A model generated the notes under the pieces. The model worked only from the letters and a program-made list of their open reading frames with translations, searched no databases and was not told where the DNA came from. A program made the translations under genes and the position numbers. From Pelagicoccus albus (GTDB taxonomy: Bacteria > Verrucomicrobiota > Verrucomicrobiia > Opitutales > Opitutaceae), in the NCBI RefSeq assembly GCF_014230145.1, contig NZ_JACHVC010000012.1:1183001-1247000 (forward strand): DNA of 64,000 bases, read 5' to 3'. This document shows, in pieces, positions 52,612 to 62,367 of the stretch. Numbering within the stretch: the first letter of the stretch is position 1; each line of letters opens with the position of its first letter.

Positions 52612-52689
52612 GCGAAAATGAGAAGAAAGACGGGCGGTTCCTGCGTTTGACATCCGCTCGACGCCCATAAGACTAATCGCTATATTGCT

Positions 52690-53610
52690 ATGGAAGAAAC
52701 TCAGTTCATTTGGCATGGGGGCAAGTTGATCCCTTGGAAGGAAGCGACGGTGCATGTGATGACTCATGCTCTGCACTATGGCTCTTCGGTCTTCGAAGGT
52801 ATCCGTGTTTACGATACTCCGAATGGACCTGCTTATCTTTGCTTAGAGCGGCACCTGAAACGTTTCTACGATTCGGCTCGGATCTATCGCATGACCATGC
52901 CGTTTGAGCAGGACGAGCTTACCCGAATTTGCCATCAGGTGATTACCGCCAATGGCTTGAAGTCAGCTTACGTTCGGCCGCTCGCATTTCGCGGCTACGG
53001 ACCCATTACGGTCTATGGCAACAGCGACCCTGTAGAAGTCACGGTGGCCGCTTTCCCCTGGGGTGCTTATCTCGGGGAAGATGCATTGGAGAGTGGAGTG
53101 GATGTGGGCGTGTCTAGCTGGACTCGTGTCGCTCCGAATACTCTGCCCACCATGGCCAAAGCGGGCGGCAACTACCTTTCCTCACAGCTGATAACCATGG
53201 AGGCGCATCGGCATGGATACACGGAAGGGATCGGACTAGACGCTTCCGGTCACTTGAGCGAAGGAGCTGGGGAAAATATTTTCGTGGTTCGCGATGGGGT
53301 TTTGTATACCCCACCCATCACGGCGGCGATCTTGCCCGGCATTACTCGCAGCATCACTATCGATTTGGCTCAACGGCTTGGCTACGAAGTGCGGGAGGAG
53401 AGCCTTCCGAGAGAGCTGCTGTACGTGGCGGACGAGGTCTTCATGACCGGTACGGCGACGGAAATCGCTGCTATTCGCTCGGTAGATGGTTTGGCTGTTG
53501 GATGCGGAAAGCGAGGACCGGTGACAGAGAAGCTGCAGAAGGCATTCTTTGGCCTATTTGATGGCAGCACCGAAGATTCGCAAGGCTGGCTAGAGCTAGT
53601 TGAAAGCTAG
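52690..53610 (+). CDS. ilvE: Branched-chain amino acid aminotransferase
   Basis: 306 residues, the usual length for IlvE. It is a PLP fold-type IV transaminase with Lys157 (TMAKAGGNYLSS) as the Schiff-base residue, HALHYGSSVFEGIR at the N-terminus, and the GIGLDASGHLSEGAGENIFV and LPGITRSITIDLAQ blocks around the cofactor. It performs the last step of leucine, isoleucine and valine synthesis. No other ilv gene is adjacent. ATG at 52690. Confidence 0.95.
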   Translation: MEETQFIWHGGKLIPWKEATVHVMTHALHYGSSVFEGIRVYDTPNGPAYLCLERHLKRFYDSARIYRMTMPFEQDELTRICHQVITANGLKSAYVRPLAFRGYGPITVYGNSDPVEVTVAAFPWGAYLGEDALESGVDVGVSSWTRVAPNTLPTMAKAGGNYLSSQLITMEAHRHGYTEGIGLDASGHLSEGAGENIFVVRDGVLYTPPITAAILPGITRSITIDLAQRLGYEVREESLPRELLYVADEVFMTGTATEIAAIRSVDGLAVGCGKRGPVTEKLQKAFFGLFDGSTEDSQGWLELVES

Positions 53611-53742
53611 ACAGGGCATGAGCACGGTATTTGCTTAGTCTGGGATTCGTCGATTGCTAGGGCTAAAGCAGAGTATCGCTGGGGCGATTCTCCTGTTTGA
53701 TGCCTTTGTTTCGACAATTAAGCCGATAACCCTTGATCGAAA

Positions 53743-55677
53743 ATGCTTAAATACAGACCAGACATCGATGGGCTTCGCTCCATCGCTGTACTTCCCGTGG
53801 TTTTGTTTCACGCGGGATTAGGATTTCCCGGAGGATTTGTCGGGGTCGACATCTTTTTTGTTATCTCCGGTTTCTTGATTACGAGCATCATTTTGAAAGA
53901 CCTGAAAAAGGGCACTTTCAGTTTGGCTCGTTTCTGGGAGCGTCGCATTCGCAGGATCGTGCCGGCGATGTCGGTGGTCACTTTTTCGAGCCTCTTGGCT
54001 GGCTGGTTCTTTTTGATGCCAGATGACCTGATTGATTTGGGTAAGGTAACGCTGGCACAGGTCGCAGGGGTGGCGAATTTCTATCTCTGGCTGACCTCTG
54101 GCTACTTCAGTGTAGCTGCGGAGTTGAAACCGTTTCTTCACTACTGGTCATTGGCGGTGGAGGAGCAGTATTATGTCGTTTTCCCGTTGATCTTAGTCTT
54201 CGTCGCCAAATACGGGCAAATGCGATTCTTTCGGACGATCATTGTTATTTTTGCGGTCGGGATCGTCGTGGGTGTGGTCGGAACGTGGGTTAAGCCGAAT
54301 GCGGCATTTTATCTTTTGCCTACCAGAGCTTGGGAATTGATGGTCGGCTCCATTCTCGCGGCCTTGCCCTACAGTTTTATCAATAGGTATGAAGTGCCGC
54401 GTTGGATAAGAGAGGCAGCGAGCTTGCTAGGGATGGGGGTTCTATTTCTATGTTTTTTCCAGTACGACCACGATACTCCTTTTCCCGGAGTCGGGGCTTT
54501 GCCGCCGGTTTTGGCGACTGGATTGATTATTTGGGGTGGGGAAAAAGGAAACACTTGGCTCTCTCAAATTTTGTCCCTGCAGGCTCTGCTTTTTATCGGA
54601 CTGATTTCCTACTCCTTGTACCTGTGGCATTGGCCTGTGATGGCATTTTCGCGCCATATTTTGAGTGGAGAACCCAGCCTCGCAATCAAATGGGGGATGG
54701 TACTGGCGTCCTTTGTACTAGCGGTTTTATCATGGAAATATATCGAAGGACCGTTTCGAAAGGCGGGTACTTGGCTTACACGTAAGCAGGTTTTCAGCGG
54801 TTTCGCCTTTGTATCCGTTTCGATGGTACTGGTGGGTTGTTTGTTTGTGGCGAATGACGGTTTTAAATCCCGAATTGGAGATGAGCATCTTCGCTATCGT
54901 GCGGTAGGCATCGAAACGGAGTTTGGGGTCGAGCGTGTGAGTATTGAAATGTTGGAAGAGGGGTCTGTTCCAGAGCTCTCGAGCCGTGAAAATGATGTAT
55001 CAGGGCAAGTCGATTTGCTGCTCTGGGGAGACAGCCATGGTGGCGCGGTAAGTTACCGTCTTGCCAAGATGTGCCAAGAGGCAGGAGTCAACGCTAAGAG
55101 TGCGTACCGGGAAGGTCTTACACCGCTTCTTGGCTACGAGACGACTAATCCGGATCCAGATAAAAAGGCGATGTCGATCCCTTGGAACGAAGCGGTCTTT
55201 GATTACATTAAAGAGGCTCGCCCGCGAAACGTATTGCTAGTCGGATACTGGGCTCAAGGCCACATTGAGTATCCCGATCAAAAGGAAGAATTCGCCACAC
55301 AGCTCCTCGCTACCGTCTCTGCTCTGAACGAGTTAGGGACGAAGGTTTGGATTATGCGGACGGTTCCAATCTACGAGGGAGATCTTCCCAAAAGGATGGT
55401 ACGTGCTTCCATGAATGGCTCGGAGATCGAAGATCTAGGGCAATCACTTGAGGAGTATCGCGAAAAGTCTAGCGCTCAAGATGAGGTTTTTGACCAGCTG
55501 GTAGAACTAGGGGTTACTATCTTGGATCCTGAACCTCATGTCACGGAAGAGGGACGAGGAGTTCTTTTGGTAGACGACAAGCCTGTTTATTTCGATAACC
55601 ACCATTTTACCCGTAGTGGTACCGAGCTTTTGGAACCAGTGTTTGAGCCGCTGCTCGAAGCCTGCGCGATTCAATAA
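53743..55677 (+). CDS. OafA/YrhL-type acyltransferase with C-terminal SGNH domain
   Basis: 644 residues. About 1-360 are ten to eleven membrane helices of acyltransferase family 3, starting with YRPDIDGLRSIAVLPVVLFH and containing FFVISGFLITSIIL and the HYWSLAVEEQYYVVFPL motif. After a linker, about 400-644 form an extracytoplasmic SGNH domain: LLWGDSHGG with nucleophile Ser431 and the closing Asp618-x-x-His621 (DNHHFT). Such two-domain enzymes transfer acetyl groups to O-antigen or other surface polysaccharides. The target glycan here is unknown. The gene stands alone. Confidence 0.93.
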   Translation: MLKYRPDIDGLRSIAVLPVVLFHAGLGFPGGFVGVDIFFVISGFLITSIILKDLKKGTFSLARFWERRIRRIVPAMSVVTFSSLLAGWFFLMPDDLIDLGKVTLAQVAGVANFYLWLTSGYFSVAAELKPFLHYWSLAVEEQYYVVFPLILVFVAKYGQMRFFRTIIVIFAVGIVVGVVGTWVKPNAAFYLLPTRAWELMVGSILAALPYSFINRYEVPRWIREAASLLGMGVLFLCFFQYDHDTPFPGVGALPPVLATGLIIWGGEKGNTWLSQILSLQALLFIGLISYSLYLWHWPVMAFSRHILSGEPSLAIKWGMVLASFVLAVLSWKYIEGPFRKAGTWLTRKQVFSGFAFVSVSMVLVGCLFVANDGFKSRIGDEHLRYRAVGIETEFGVERVSIEMLEEGSVPELSSRENDVSGQVDLLLWGDSHGGAVSYRLAKMCQEAGVNAKSAYREGLTPLLGYETTNPDPDKKAMSIPWNEAVFDYIKEARPRNVLLVGYWAQGHIEYPDQKEEFATQLLATVSALNELGTKVWIMRTVPIYEGDLPKRMVRASMNGSEIEDLGQSLEEYREKSSAQDEVFDQLVELGVTILDPEPHVTEEGRGVLLVDDKPVYFDNHHFTRSGTELLEPVFEPLLEACAIQ

Positions 55678-55721
55678 GCTTGAGCGTTAGTCTCGGACTG
55701 TATCCGGTTTTTAGATATAAA

Positions 55722-55752
55722 AACTCCTCGCGTTGGTTTTTCGCGAGGAGTT
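55722..55752 (-). terminator. Terminator between acyltransferase and FKBP genes
   Basis: A perfect 11-bp stem AACTCCTCGCG / CGCGAGGAGTT. The A-run to its left gives a U-run for the minus-strand FKBP gene. It may also slow plus-strand transcription. Confidence 0.8.
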
Positions 55753-55784
55753 GGAAAAGTCGGTTCTTTGTTTTCGGTCCTGGA

Positions 55785-56543
55785 CTAAAGGATGTCCAAA
55801 AGTTCGACGTCGAAGATCAAGGTCGATCCAGCTGGAATCTTGCCTGTCGCTTGGTTGCCATAGGCGAGATCGGCGGGGATGTAGAACTTAAACTTGTCGC
55901 CTTTATTCATCAACTGCAGGCCTTCGATCCAACCTTTGATGACACCGGTTACGGGAAACTCGATCGGTTCACCGCGTTGTACGGAGCTATCAAAGACGGT
56001 GCCGTCGATCAGTGTACCATGGTAGTGGACCTTCACGGTGTTGCTTGGGCTAGGCTTTTCTTCGGATCCGCTGGAGCTGACGATCTCATATTGCAGACCG
56101 CTTTCGGTGGTTTGCACTTCGGCGCGTTCCGCGTTTTGGGCTAGGAAATCAGCTCCGGCGGCGTTGTTCTTGGCTGAAGCGGCTTGGGCTTCTGCTTCGA
56201 TCTTGGTGCGAAGTTCGTTAAATGCGGCCATCAACTCACCCTGGCTCACAGCGGGCTCCGCTCCGTCGAGCGCATCCTGGATGCCTCCGAAGAGAGCATC
56301 GACGTCAACTGTCATGGAAGGATCTCTGGCCAACTGGGATCCCATCTGCATACCGATGCCGTAGCTCACCTTTTTCTCCAGGGTATCGTAGGCGATCGCC
56401 TGGGTTTCAACTGCAGGAGTTGTTTCTACAGCTTCTTCCGGAGCGGCGGTCTCTTCGGGTTCTGGCGACTTGCCGCAAGCGGTCAAGGCGACTAGGGCGA
56501 TCGCTGCGCTGGCAGCGTAGGAAAGGGTATGTATTTTAGACAT
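55785..56543 (-). CDS. FKBP-type peptidyl-prolyl isomerase lipoprotein (FkpA/Mip-like)
   Basis: 252 residues. A lipoprotein signal peptide ends in the lipobox LTAC with Cys23, then an acidic Glu/Pro/Ala/Thr linker. About 52-130 form a helical dimerisation domain like those of FkpA and Mip (KVSYGIGMQMGSQLA), and 145-252 the FKBP domain with VHYHGTLIDGTVFDSS, VIKGWIEGLQLM and AYGNQATGKIPAGSTLIF. The enzyme helps fold exported proteins at the envelope. It is single-gene, with its own terminator. Confidence 0.95.
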   Translation of the reverse strand: MSKIHTLSYAASAAIALVALTACGKSPEPEETAAPEEAVETTPAVETQAIAYDTLEKKVSYGIGMQMGSQLARDPSMTVDVDALFGGIQDALDGAEPAVSQGELMAAFNELRTKIEAEAQAASAKNNAAGADFLAQNAERAEVQTTESGLQYEIVSSSGSEEKPSPSNTVKVHYHGTLIDGTVFDSSVQRGEPIEFPVTGVIKGWIEGLQLMNKGDKFKFYIPADLAYGNQATGKIPAGSTLIFDVELLDIL

Positions 56544-56707
56544 AGGTCGGCGATTAATGGTGTAGGACGAGGCTATGACAAGCAGTAAGGCTTCTTCGTT
56601 GTACGGAGCGTTGCGTCATCCTGAATTTAGTTGAAGGGGTCTAGACAGGGTCCTTTGCGAAAAGATCCGATGCTTTCTGTGGCTTGGAACTTGCTGAAGT
56701 TCTCGCG

Positions 56708-58099
56708 GTGAAATCACTTCCTTTCCTCTTCATAACCCTATTTTCGGCCCTATCTCTATCGGCAGAGGAGCGTCCCAATGTGCTTCTCATCTATGTCGAT
56801 GATCTCGGATACGGGGACCTCGCTGTGCAAGGGCATCCTGTCCTGCAAACTCCGCATTTGGATCGGCTAGCGGGGGAGGGCCTTCGCTTAACCCGCTATT
56901 ACGCTCCTTCCGCTCTTTGTTCTCCCTCTCGCGCTTCCTTGATGACGGGTCGCATGCCGTATCGGACTGGAGTGAAAAGTTGGATACCGGAGGGAAGCGG
57001 TATCTATTTGAAGGAAAATGAGACCACGATTGCCGAACTTCTCAGGGACAGCGGCTATGCTACAGCTCTGATCGGAAAGTGGCACCTCAATAGCGACCTG
57101 GGCGATGCATCCCAACCCCAACCTAAAGATCACGGTTTTGATTTCAGCTACGGAAATAACGCTTTTCAGATCCCGACTAATCATAATCCGACCAACATTT
57201 TTCGAAATGGGGAAGCCCTCCCCGTGCAAGAGGGCTACACGGCCCAACTTTATGTCGACGAGGCGATGAGCTGGCTCGATTCTCAAGCTCCAGAAGAAAA
57301 GCCTTTCTTTCTGTTTTTGTCGATGAACGAGCCGCATACGACTATCGAAAATCCTGCTGAGTTTAACGCTTTGTATTCGGAATATACGGACGGTGAGATC
57401 ATACCGATCCCTTCGGGAGAAGGGGTTCCGAAGGAAAAGCTGATTCCACGAGGGCCCGGCGAATATTACGCTAACATTACTTACATGGACTTTCAGCTCG
57501 GCCGTTTGTTGGAAGATCTTGAACGGCGGGGTTTGGCGGAAAATACGCTCGTGGTATTCGCCAGCGATAACGGGGCGGTCACTTCGGACTGGATCAATTG
57601 GTGGGAGGTTAACGCCTATGGCTCGACGGGCGGCTACCGTGGGCGTAAACACTTTTTGTATGATGGTGGTCTGCGAGTTCCTGCGATCTTGAAGCTACCC
57701 GGTGTTATCGAATCTGGAGAGTCGGACGAATTTGTAATCGGTATGGATATTTTCAATACAATCGCAGGGCTCTGCGGAGTGGAAGTGCCTACGGACAGGC
57801 CTATCGATGGGATCGATATTTCTCCGCTTTTTCAGGGTGGCAGTTTGCAGCGAAAGGTCGCGACGCTTTGGGCGCTGCCCACGCCCGAAGGTAAGGACTT
57901 TGCCTACCGCGAGGGCGATTGGAAACTGCTGCTCGACTCGGACGGGAGTCCAGTAGAGCTCTACGACTTGAAGTCCGATCCTCTCGAACTCTTCGATTTG
58001 CTCGATTCTCAAAGTGAGAAAGGAGCCGAGTTAGCGGAAGGCTTCAGATCCAAGCTGGCCGAAATCCAGGCGGATCCTTTGCTATCCGAAGATTCCTGA
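56708..58099 (+). CDS. Secreted sulfatase (arylsulfatase family S1, Cys type)
   Basis: 463 residues if translation starts at GTG 56708, which begins a good signal peptide (VKSLPFLFITLFSALSLSAE); no ATG is available and the TTG at 56684 is less likely. The formylglycine motif is CSPSRASLMTGR with Cys71, and the metal-binding VDDLGYGDL precedes it. GKWHL, SDNGA and the C-terminal GDWKLL block are normal for the family. Cys71 needs conversion by a formylglycine-generating enzyme that is not in the window. It removes sulfate esters from marine-type polysaccharides. It converges on the cyclophilin gene with a 12-bp gap. Confidence 0.93.
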   Translation: MKSLPFLFITLFSALSLSAEERPNVLLIYVDDLGYGDLAVQGHPVLQTPHLDRLAGEGLRLTRYYAPSALCSPSRASLMTGRMPYRTGVKSWIPEGSGIYLKENETTIAELLRDSGYATALIGKWHLNSDLGDASQPQPKDHGFDFSYGNNAFQIPTNHNPTNIFRNGEALPVQEGYTAQLYVDEAMSWLDSQAPEEKPFFLFLSMNEPHTTIENPAEFNALYSEYTDGEIIPIPSGEGVPKEKLIPRGPGEYYANITYMDFQLGRLLEDLERRGLAENTLVVFASDNGAVTSDWINWWEVNAYGSTGGYRGRKHFLYDGGLRVPAILKLPGVIESGESDEFVIGMDIFNTIAGLCGVEVPTDRPIDGIDISPLFQGGSLQRKVATLWALPTPEGKDFAYREGDWKLLLDSDGSPVELYDLKSDPLELFDLLDSQSEKGAELAEGFRSKLAEIQADPLLSEDS

Positions 58100-58111
58100 G
58101 AAATCCGGCGA

Positions 58112-59347
58112 CTAGTTGCTGGCGGGACGCCGGTTGGCGAGGAAGGTGCCTTCTACGTTGAAGTAGTCTCCTGCCCCGGAATAGCTCTCGAAGATGTGAA
58201 CAAACACAGTTCCAGAGGAGTTTTTGGTCCAATCGAAGTAGATCTGCATGGTTCGCAATCCTGAAAATTCCACGTATAGCTGATCTCGATCCTCAAGGGG
58301 AGACCAGTAGTATTTGTCAATCGTTCCGGCACTTTCTCCGAAGGAATATGTGCCCCCGGTCGTGTCATTTAGCGACAAGCCTAGCGTTCCGAGGTCGCCC
58401 AGAGTGATTGTCAGGTTGGTTCCGGTTCCGTCTACCAGATAAGGTGAAGTGATTTCCGTGACTTCAAGGAAGACTTTCCCGTCGCTGGCGAGAGGTGCAC
58501 TCACATCGATGCTATGCTCGGACTCGACGTCGTAGTCAGGCTCCAGGCTCTCGTCTGTCTCCCAGTTTTCAAGATCGGTAGACTGTTTGATTAAGTAGTT
58601 CGCGTTGATGCGGCGGTCGAAGCGAGCCACTTGAGGAGTGGCCTGAAGGTCCATTTTGATTTCTGGAAACAGAACGTTAGGAACATCGTAGTTTCTAGGA
58701 TCGAACTGCTGAGCTTCGGTGCCAACGCGGAGAATCGTAACTTCGTTGATCACTACGTCGGTAATTGGTTTGTGATTGCTGGCATCAGGATCAATCACGG
58801 GTACCTCCGATATTGCCTCCACATTTTCCAGTCCGTCTACGATCTCGCCGAAAACTGCATATTTGCCATCAAGCCAAGCGGTTGGTTCGACGGTAATGAA
58901 GAACTGGCTTCCGCCAGAGTTGGGGCCACTATTGGCCATGGAGAGAATTCCGCTCTTTGAGTGCGTAAGATCGGCCCTTATCTCGTCCGGAATTCCATAC
59001 CCTGGCCCGTCAGTTCCGAGTCCGTTGGGAGATCCGCCTTGGATCATGAAGTCTTCGATAACCCGGTGAAAGGTCAGCCCGTTGTAGAACTTTTCGGAGG
59101 TAGCGGTTTGCTCTTCCGCATCCCAGATGAGGACCGATCCTTCTGCCAAACCGACAAAATTGGCGACCGTGAGGGGGACGAGGTCGTAGTAGAGCTTGGC
59201 GGCAAATTCTCCCTGGCTGGTCGAAAACACTGCGTAGACGCCATCTTCGCTAGGCGTAAAGGCGATATCCGCAGCGTTGGCTAGGCGCGTTGCAAGGAGA
59301 AGTGAAAAGCCAGCGAGGCTGAGGGAGAGGGTTCTTTTGAGAATCAC
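58112..59347 (-). CDS. Secreted cyclophilin-type isomerase with unknown C-terminal domain
   Basis: 411 residues with a signal peptide ending ANAAD. The cyclophilin domain spans about 36-200: FHRVIEDFMIQGGSPNGLG and SMANSGPNSGGSQFFITVEP are the family signatures, with the catalytic-type Arg in FHRVI. The C-terminal 200 residues form a different beta-rich part, with two repeats of strand-turn-strand and GTFSYSGAGDYFNVEG-like ends, seen in other verrucomicrobial secreted proteins. It probably assists folding of exported or surface proteins. It may be transcribed with the upstream metal ATPase, 145 bp away, but there is no evidence for coupling. Confidence 0.9.
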   Translation of the reverse strand: MILKRTLSLSLAGFSLLLATRLANAADIAFTPSEDGVYAVFSTSQGEFAAKLYYDLVPLTVANFVGLAEGSVLIWDAEEQTATSEKFYNGLTFHRVIEDFMIQGGSPNGLGTDGPGYGIPDEIRADLTHSKSGILSMANSGPNSGGSQFFITVEPTAWLDGKYAVFGEIVDGLENVEAISEVPVIDPDASNHKPITDVVINEVTILRVGTEAQQFDPRNYDVPNVLFPEIKMDLQATPQVARFDRRINANYLIKQSTDLENWETDESLEPDYDVESEHSIDVSAPLASDGKVFLEVTEITSPYLVDGTGTNLTITLGDLGTLGLSLNDTTGGTYSFGESAGTIDKYYWSPLEDRDQLYVEFSGLRTMQIYFDWTKNSSGTVFVHIFESYSGAGDYFNVEGTFLANRRPASN

Positions 59348-59492
59348 AGGGCAAAATAAGGGTTTGCGGAAAGTCCCACTTGGATAGGGCGGGAATACCG
59401 CCTTTTACGAGTTTCTTCCGAGTTTGGCTTCAGGTAATTTCGATTTTTCTATCTCTGCCCAGCTCGTTGCAGAAGCGCTTTTCGCAGCGACT

Positions 59493-61493
59493 TCAGTTGG
59501 AGCGATTTTTTATGGCAAGCAGTCTTAGTCCATTCAGGCAAACTAGTACTGTAGAGCCCTCGTGTCCGACCACTCCTAATGGCAGCGGAATTCCGATGCT
59601 CAAAGAAAATGAAACCAAAATGACGATCACAAGGAGCGCGAAGCTGAGGTTTTGGGCAACGATAGCTCTGCTTCTACGTGCCAGGTTCAAGGCTGCGGCG
59701 AGCCGATTAAGTCTGTTGCTAAGCAGGACGACGTCTGCTGTTTCCATGGCTACGTCCGTTCCTGCTGCTCCCATGGCGATACCGACATGGGCTGCGGCGA
59801 GAGCTGGAGCGTCGTTAACGCCATCACCCACCATTGCGACTTTTCCCTGTTCGTTTAGTTCTTGTATGATGCGGAGCTTGTCTTGCGGGAGCAGTTCGGA
59901 TCTGACTTCGTCGATTCCTAGAAGTCGGGCTGTGGTTTCGGCTACTTGATGGGCGTCACCCGTTAACATAACAATTCTTTCAACTCCGATCGTTTTCAGG
60001 CGCTCGATGGCATCGGCGGTGTCCTCGCGAATGTTATCGGCCACCGTAAGCATACCGAGAGCGGTTTTGAAAGTGCCGTCAGGCTTGGATTGGGCGAGTA
60101 GCAAGGTGGTTTCTCCGTGGGACAGGGCTTCTGCAACTAGGGCCTCCTCCGCTACTTGGAGTGTGCCGCCAAGTTCCTTGAATAGGCTGGGGCTTCCGAT
60201 GAAGCAGTCCATGCCCGCGACTGTTGCCCTAGCTCCTTTGCCCAGTATGGCTTCGAAATTCTGAATATCCAAACTCTCTAGTCCCGCTTTTAGAGCTGCT
60301 TCTTGGATTGCTCCAGCGATGGGATGCTCCGAATGGTTCTCCAAGGAGGCTGCTATTTGGATCAGCTTGAGTTTTCGTTTTTCCTGGTCGGCCTCGCCGT
60401 GAATACCTAGCGGAAAGGCGACTGCGGACTGGAGGGTAGGTTTGCCGGAGGTCAAAGTTCCTGTCTTGTCGAAAGCTACGATATCGACGGCTGCCAAACG
60501 CTCGAGATGTACTCCTCCTTTAAAAAGTATTCCTTGGCGTGCCGCCCCAGCGATCGCTGATAGAAAGGCTGCTGGTGTGCTTATGACCAAAGCGCAGGGA
60601 GATGCGACCACCATTACGGTCATGGCTCGGTAGAAGCTGCTTGAAAGGTCAGCTCCTGCCAGGGTGGGTGGAATTATGATCAGACCCAGAGTGAATAGGA
60701 TGATGGCCACTGCGTAGTACCTCTCTGCCTTTTCCAGAAAGCGCTCGGTTTTGGCTTTGCGTGCCTGAGCGTGCTCTACCATCGCGATGATGCGAGTCAG
60801 GGTAGATTCCGAGGACGGACTGGTGACTCGATACAGGAGGCTTCCGGTTTGGTTGATGGTACCAGCAAATAGCTTCGAGCCGCTTTCTTTATACACGGGT
60901 AACGCCTCGCCGGTTAGGGAGGATTCGTCGACGCTGCCGTGACCCTCTGTAACCTCACCATCCAAGGCTATCCGTTCACCTGGCTTGAGTCGGGCAATGG
61001 TCCCGATTTTGACAGAGTCAACTGCGACGCGTTCGAAGCGCTCTCCTACTTTGCAAAGTACCTCGGTAGGACGTAGCTGCATGAGGGCTTGGATCGCTTG
61101 GCGGGAACGATCCAAGGCATGGTTTTGCAAGACGTTTGAGAGAGAGAAAAGAAAGAGTAGCATGCCACCTTCGAAAGGTGCTCCCACATAGGCGGCGCCC
61201 AAGGCTGCAAGGACCATTAGTAAGTCGACGTCCACTTCTCCTTTTCGCAAAGAGGCTAGGCTCTCTCTTAACCCAAAATACCCGCCTGAAAGGTAACAAA
61301 TCGTGTAGAGCGCTTGAGATACTAGGGGGTCGCTATTCAGGGTTTCCAGAAGAATGCCGGCGGCGAGGGTAGCGCCGCAGGTAAGCATAAGCCTAAGTTC
61401 CCAACTCGATTTTTGTTTACCCTCGGTTATTGGGGTGTCTTGGGGCTTGAGTTCCCCTTCTGACGGGGAGGGGCTGCAAACCTCAGTCTTCAT
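59493..61493 (-). CDS. P1B-type heavy-metal ATPase with SPC motif (P1B-4-like)
   Basis: 666 residues without an N-terminal metal-binding domain. The membrane ion site is SPC (Ser298-Pro299-Cys300) in place of CPC, and the last helix region contains VVGHEGSTVLVCLNG. Both are marks of the P1B-4 group (CoaT/CtpD-like, transporting Co2+, Zn2+, Fe2+ or similar). The phosphorylated Asp342 is in FDKTGTLTSGKP, the SEHPIAGAIQ motif carries the HP locus, and GDGVNDAPALA closes the nucleotide site. It exports transition metal ions at the cost of ATP. Metal specificity is inference from the motif. No metal-sensing regulator is adjacent. Confidence 0.93.
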   Translation of the reverse strand: MKTEVCSPSPSEGELKPQDTPITEGKQKSSWELRLMLTCGATLAAGILLETLNSDPLVSQALYTICYLSGGYFGLRESLASLRKGEVDVDLLMVLAALGAAYVGAPFEGGMLLFLFSLSNVLQNHALDRSRQAIQALMQLRPTEVLCKVGERFERVAVDSVKIGTIARLKPGERIALDGEVTEGHGSVDESSLTGEALPVYKESGSKLFAGTINQTGSLLYRVTSPSSESTLTRIIAMVEHAQARKAKTERFLEKAERYYAVAIILFTLGLIIIPPTLAGADLSSSFYRAMTVMVVASPCALVISTPAAFLSAIAGAARQGILFKGGVHLERLAAVDIVAFDKTGTLTSGKPTLQSAVAFPLGIHGEADQEKRKLKLIQIAASLENHSEHPIAGAIQEAALKAGLESLDIQNFEAILGKGARATVAGMDCFIGSPSLFKELGGTLQVAEEALVAEALSHGETTLLLAQSKPDGTFKTALGMLTVADNIREDTADAIERLKTIGVERIVMLTGDAHQVAETTARLLGIDEVRSELLPQDKLRIIQELNEQGKVAMVGDGVNDAPALAAAHVGIAMGAAGTDVAMETADVVLLSNRLNRLAAALNLARRSRAIVAQNLSFALLVIVILVSFSLSIGIPLPLGVVGHEGSTVLVCLNGLRLLAIKNRSN

Positions 61494-61745
61494 CGTTGAG
61501 AATCCCTTTCGGGGAGTGCGACGCCTTCGCAGTTGGTCATGATCTTGTTCGGGGGCAGTCCCGTAACTCGGCGGAGCTCTTTGAGGCGCTGTCGAAAGCT
61601 AGGGACGTTGGCAACTTGACCAATTAAAGCGTCTTTGGCGAAACGTTTTGCGTCAAAAACGGGGGAGACGGTTTACACAGGGCTGCGTCCTTAGGGGCGG
61701 GCTATTTTCGAGGCGGGCGTTTTACTGGGGGGAGGGGAAGGTGCT

Positions 61746-62180
61746 TCAGCTAGCGTATTGCAGGCATTGAGCGAGGCGTTCGGACTCCATTTGCTCGATG
61801 GCGAAAAGGTACTCCTTTAAGCGCCATTGTCGCCAGGCCTGTGCGTATCGCTCGGTCCATTGCAAGGCGATTTGATCGCGATCGTAGTTGCCGCTCTCTC
61901 CTTGTATCCAGATTTCAGATTCGATTTCTTTCATCTGGTCCAAGGTTTCGGCGAGCTGATCGACGATGACGTTTTCGATGACCAAGAACTTGGCGATCTC
62001 GACGAGCTCATCGTTGTCTTTTTTCGATTTTAGCAGTTTTCGAAATTCGTCCCGCTTGGTGCTGTAAAAACGTTCTAAGGCCTCGATATGTCGCTGGAGG
62101 CGACCGGCGTGCCAAAGTTGCTCGAGGATTCGACGTTCCGCTTCATGGGTGTCGGTCTTGTCTAAGGAAAGTTGTGACAT
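61746..62180 (-). CDS. Small helical protein of unknown function
   Basis: 144 residues, highly charged and predicted helical throughout, with heptad-like stretches (AERRILEQLWHAGRLQRHIE; ENVIVDQLAETLDQMKEIES). No signal peptide, membrane helix or catalytic motif is seen. The composition fits a cytoplasmic coiled-coil or adaptor protein. The 252 bp between it and the metal ATPase start hold nothing recognisable. I do not recognise the family. Confidence 0.65.
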   Translation of the reverse strand: MSQLSLDKTDTHEAERRILEQLWHAGRLQRHIEALERFYSTKRDEFRKLLKSKKDNDELVEIAKFLVIENVIVDQLAETLDQMKEIESEIWIQGESGNYDRDQIALQWTERYAQAWRQWRLKEYLFAIEQMESERLAQCLQYAS

Positions 62181-62367
62181 GGGTAGTGTGAGTCTTCGCG
62201 TGGGGTTTCGCGTGGGTTTAAAGATACTCTTTATATCGGATAAAGTAGTGGGTTTTTCCGCTCAAAGCACATCCATGGCATCGCTTTTTCGATTGCTTTA
62301 CACTGATGCGGGATCGTTTGTATTTTTTTTATACTACAAGCTACCCAAATTCTTGGCTAAGTCGAAT

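Noticed and set aside
55680-56144. 154-codon plus-strand frame over the FKBP gene
   Set aside because: It overlaps the terminator and the C-terminal half of a clear FKBP lipoprotein on the opposite strand.
56888-57652. 254-codon frame antisense to the sulfatase gene
   Set aside because: It mirrors the sulfatase coding sequence, including the catalytic motif region, and has no start context or similarity.
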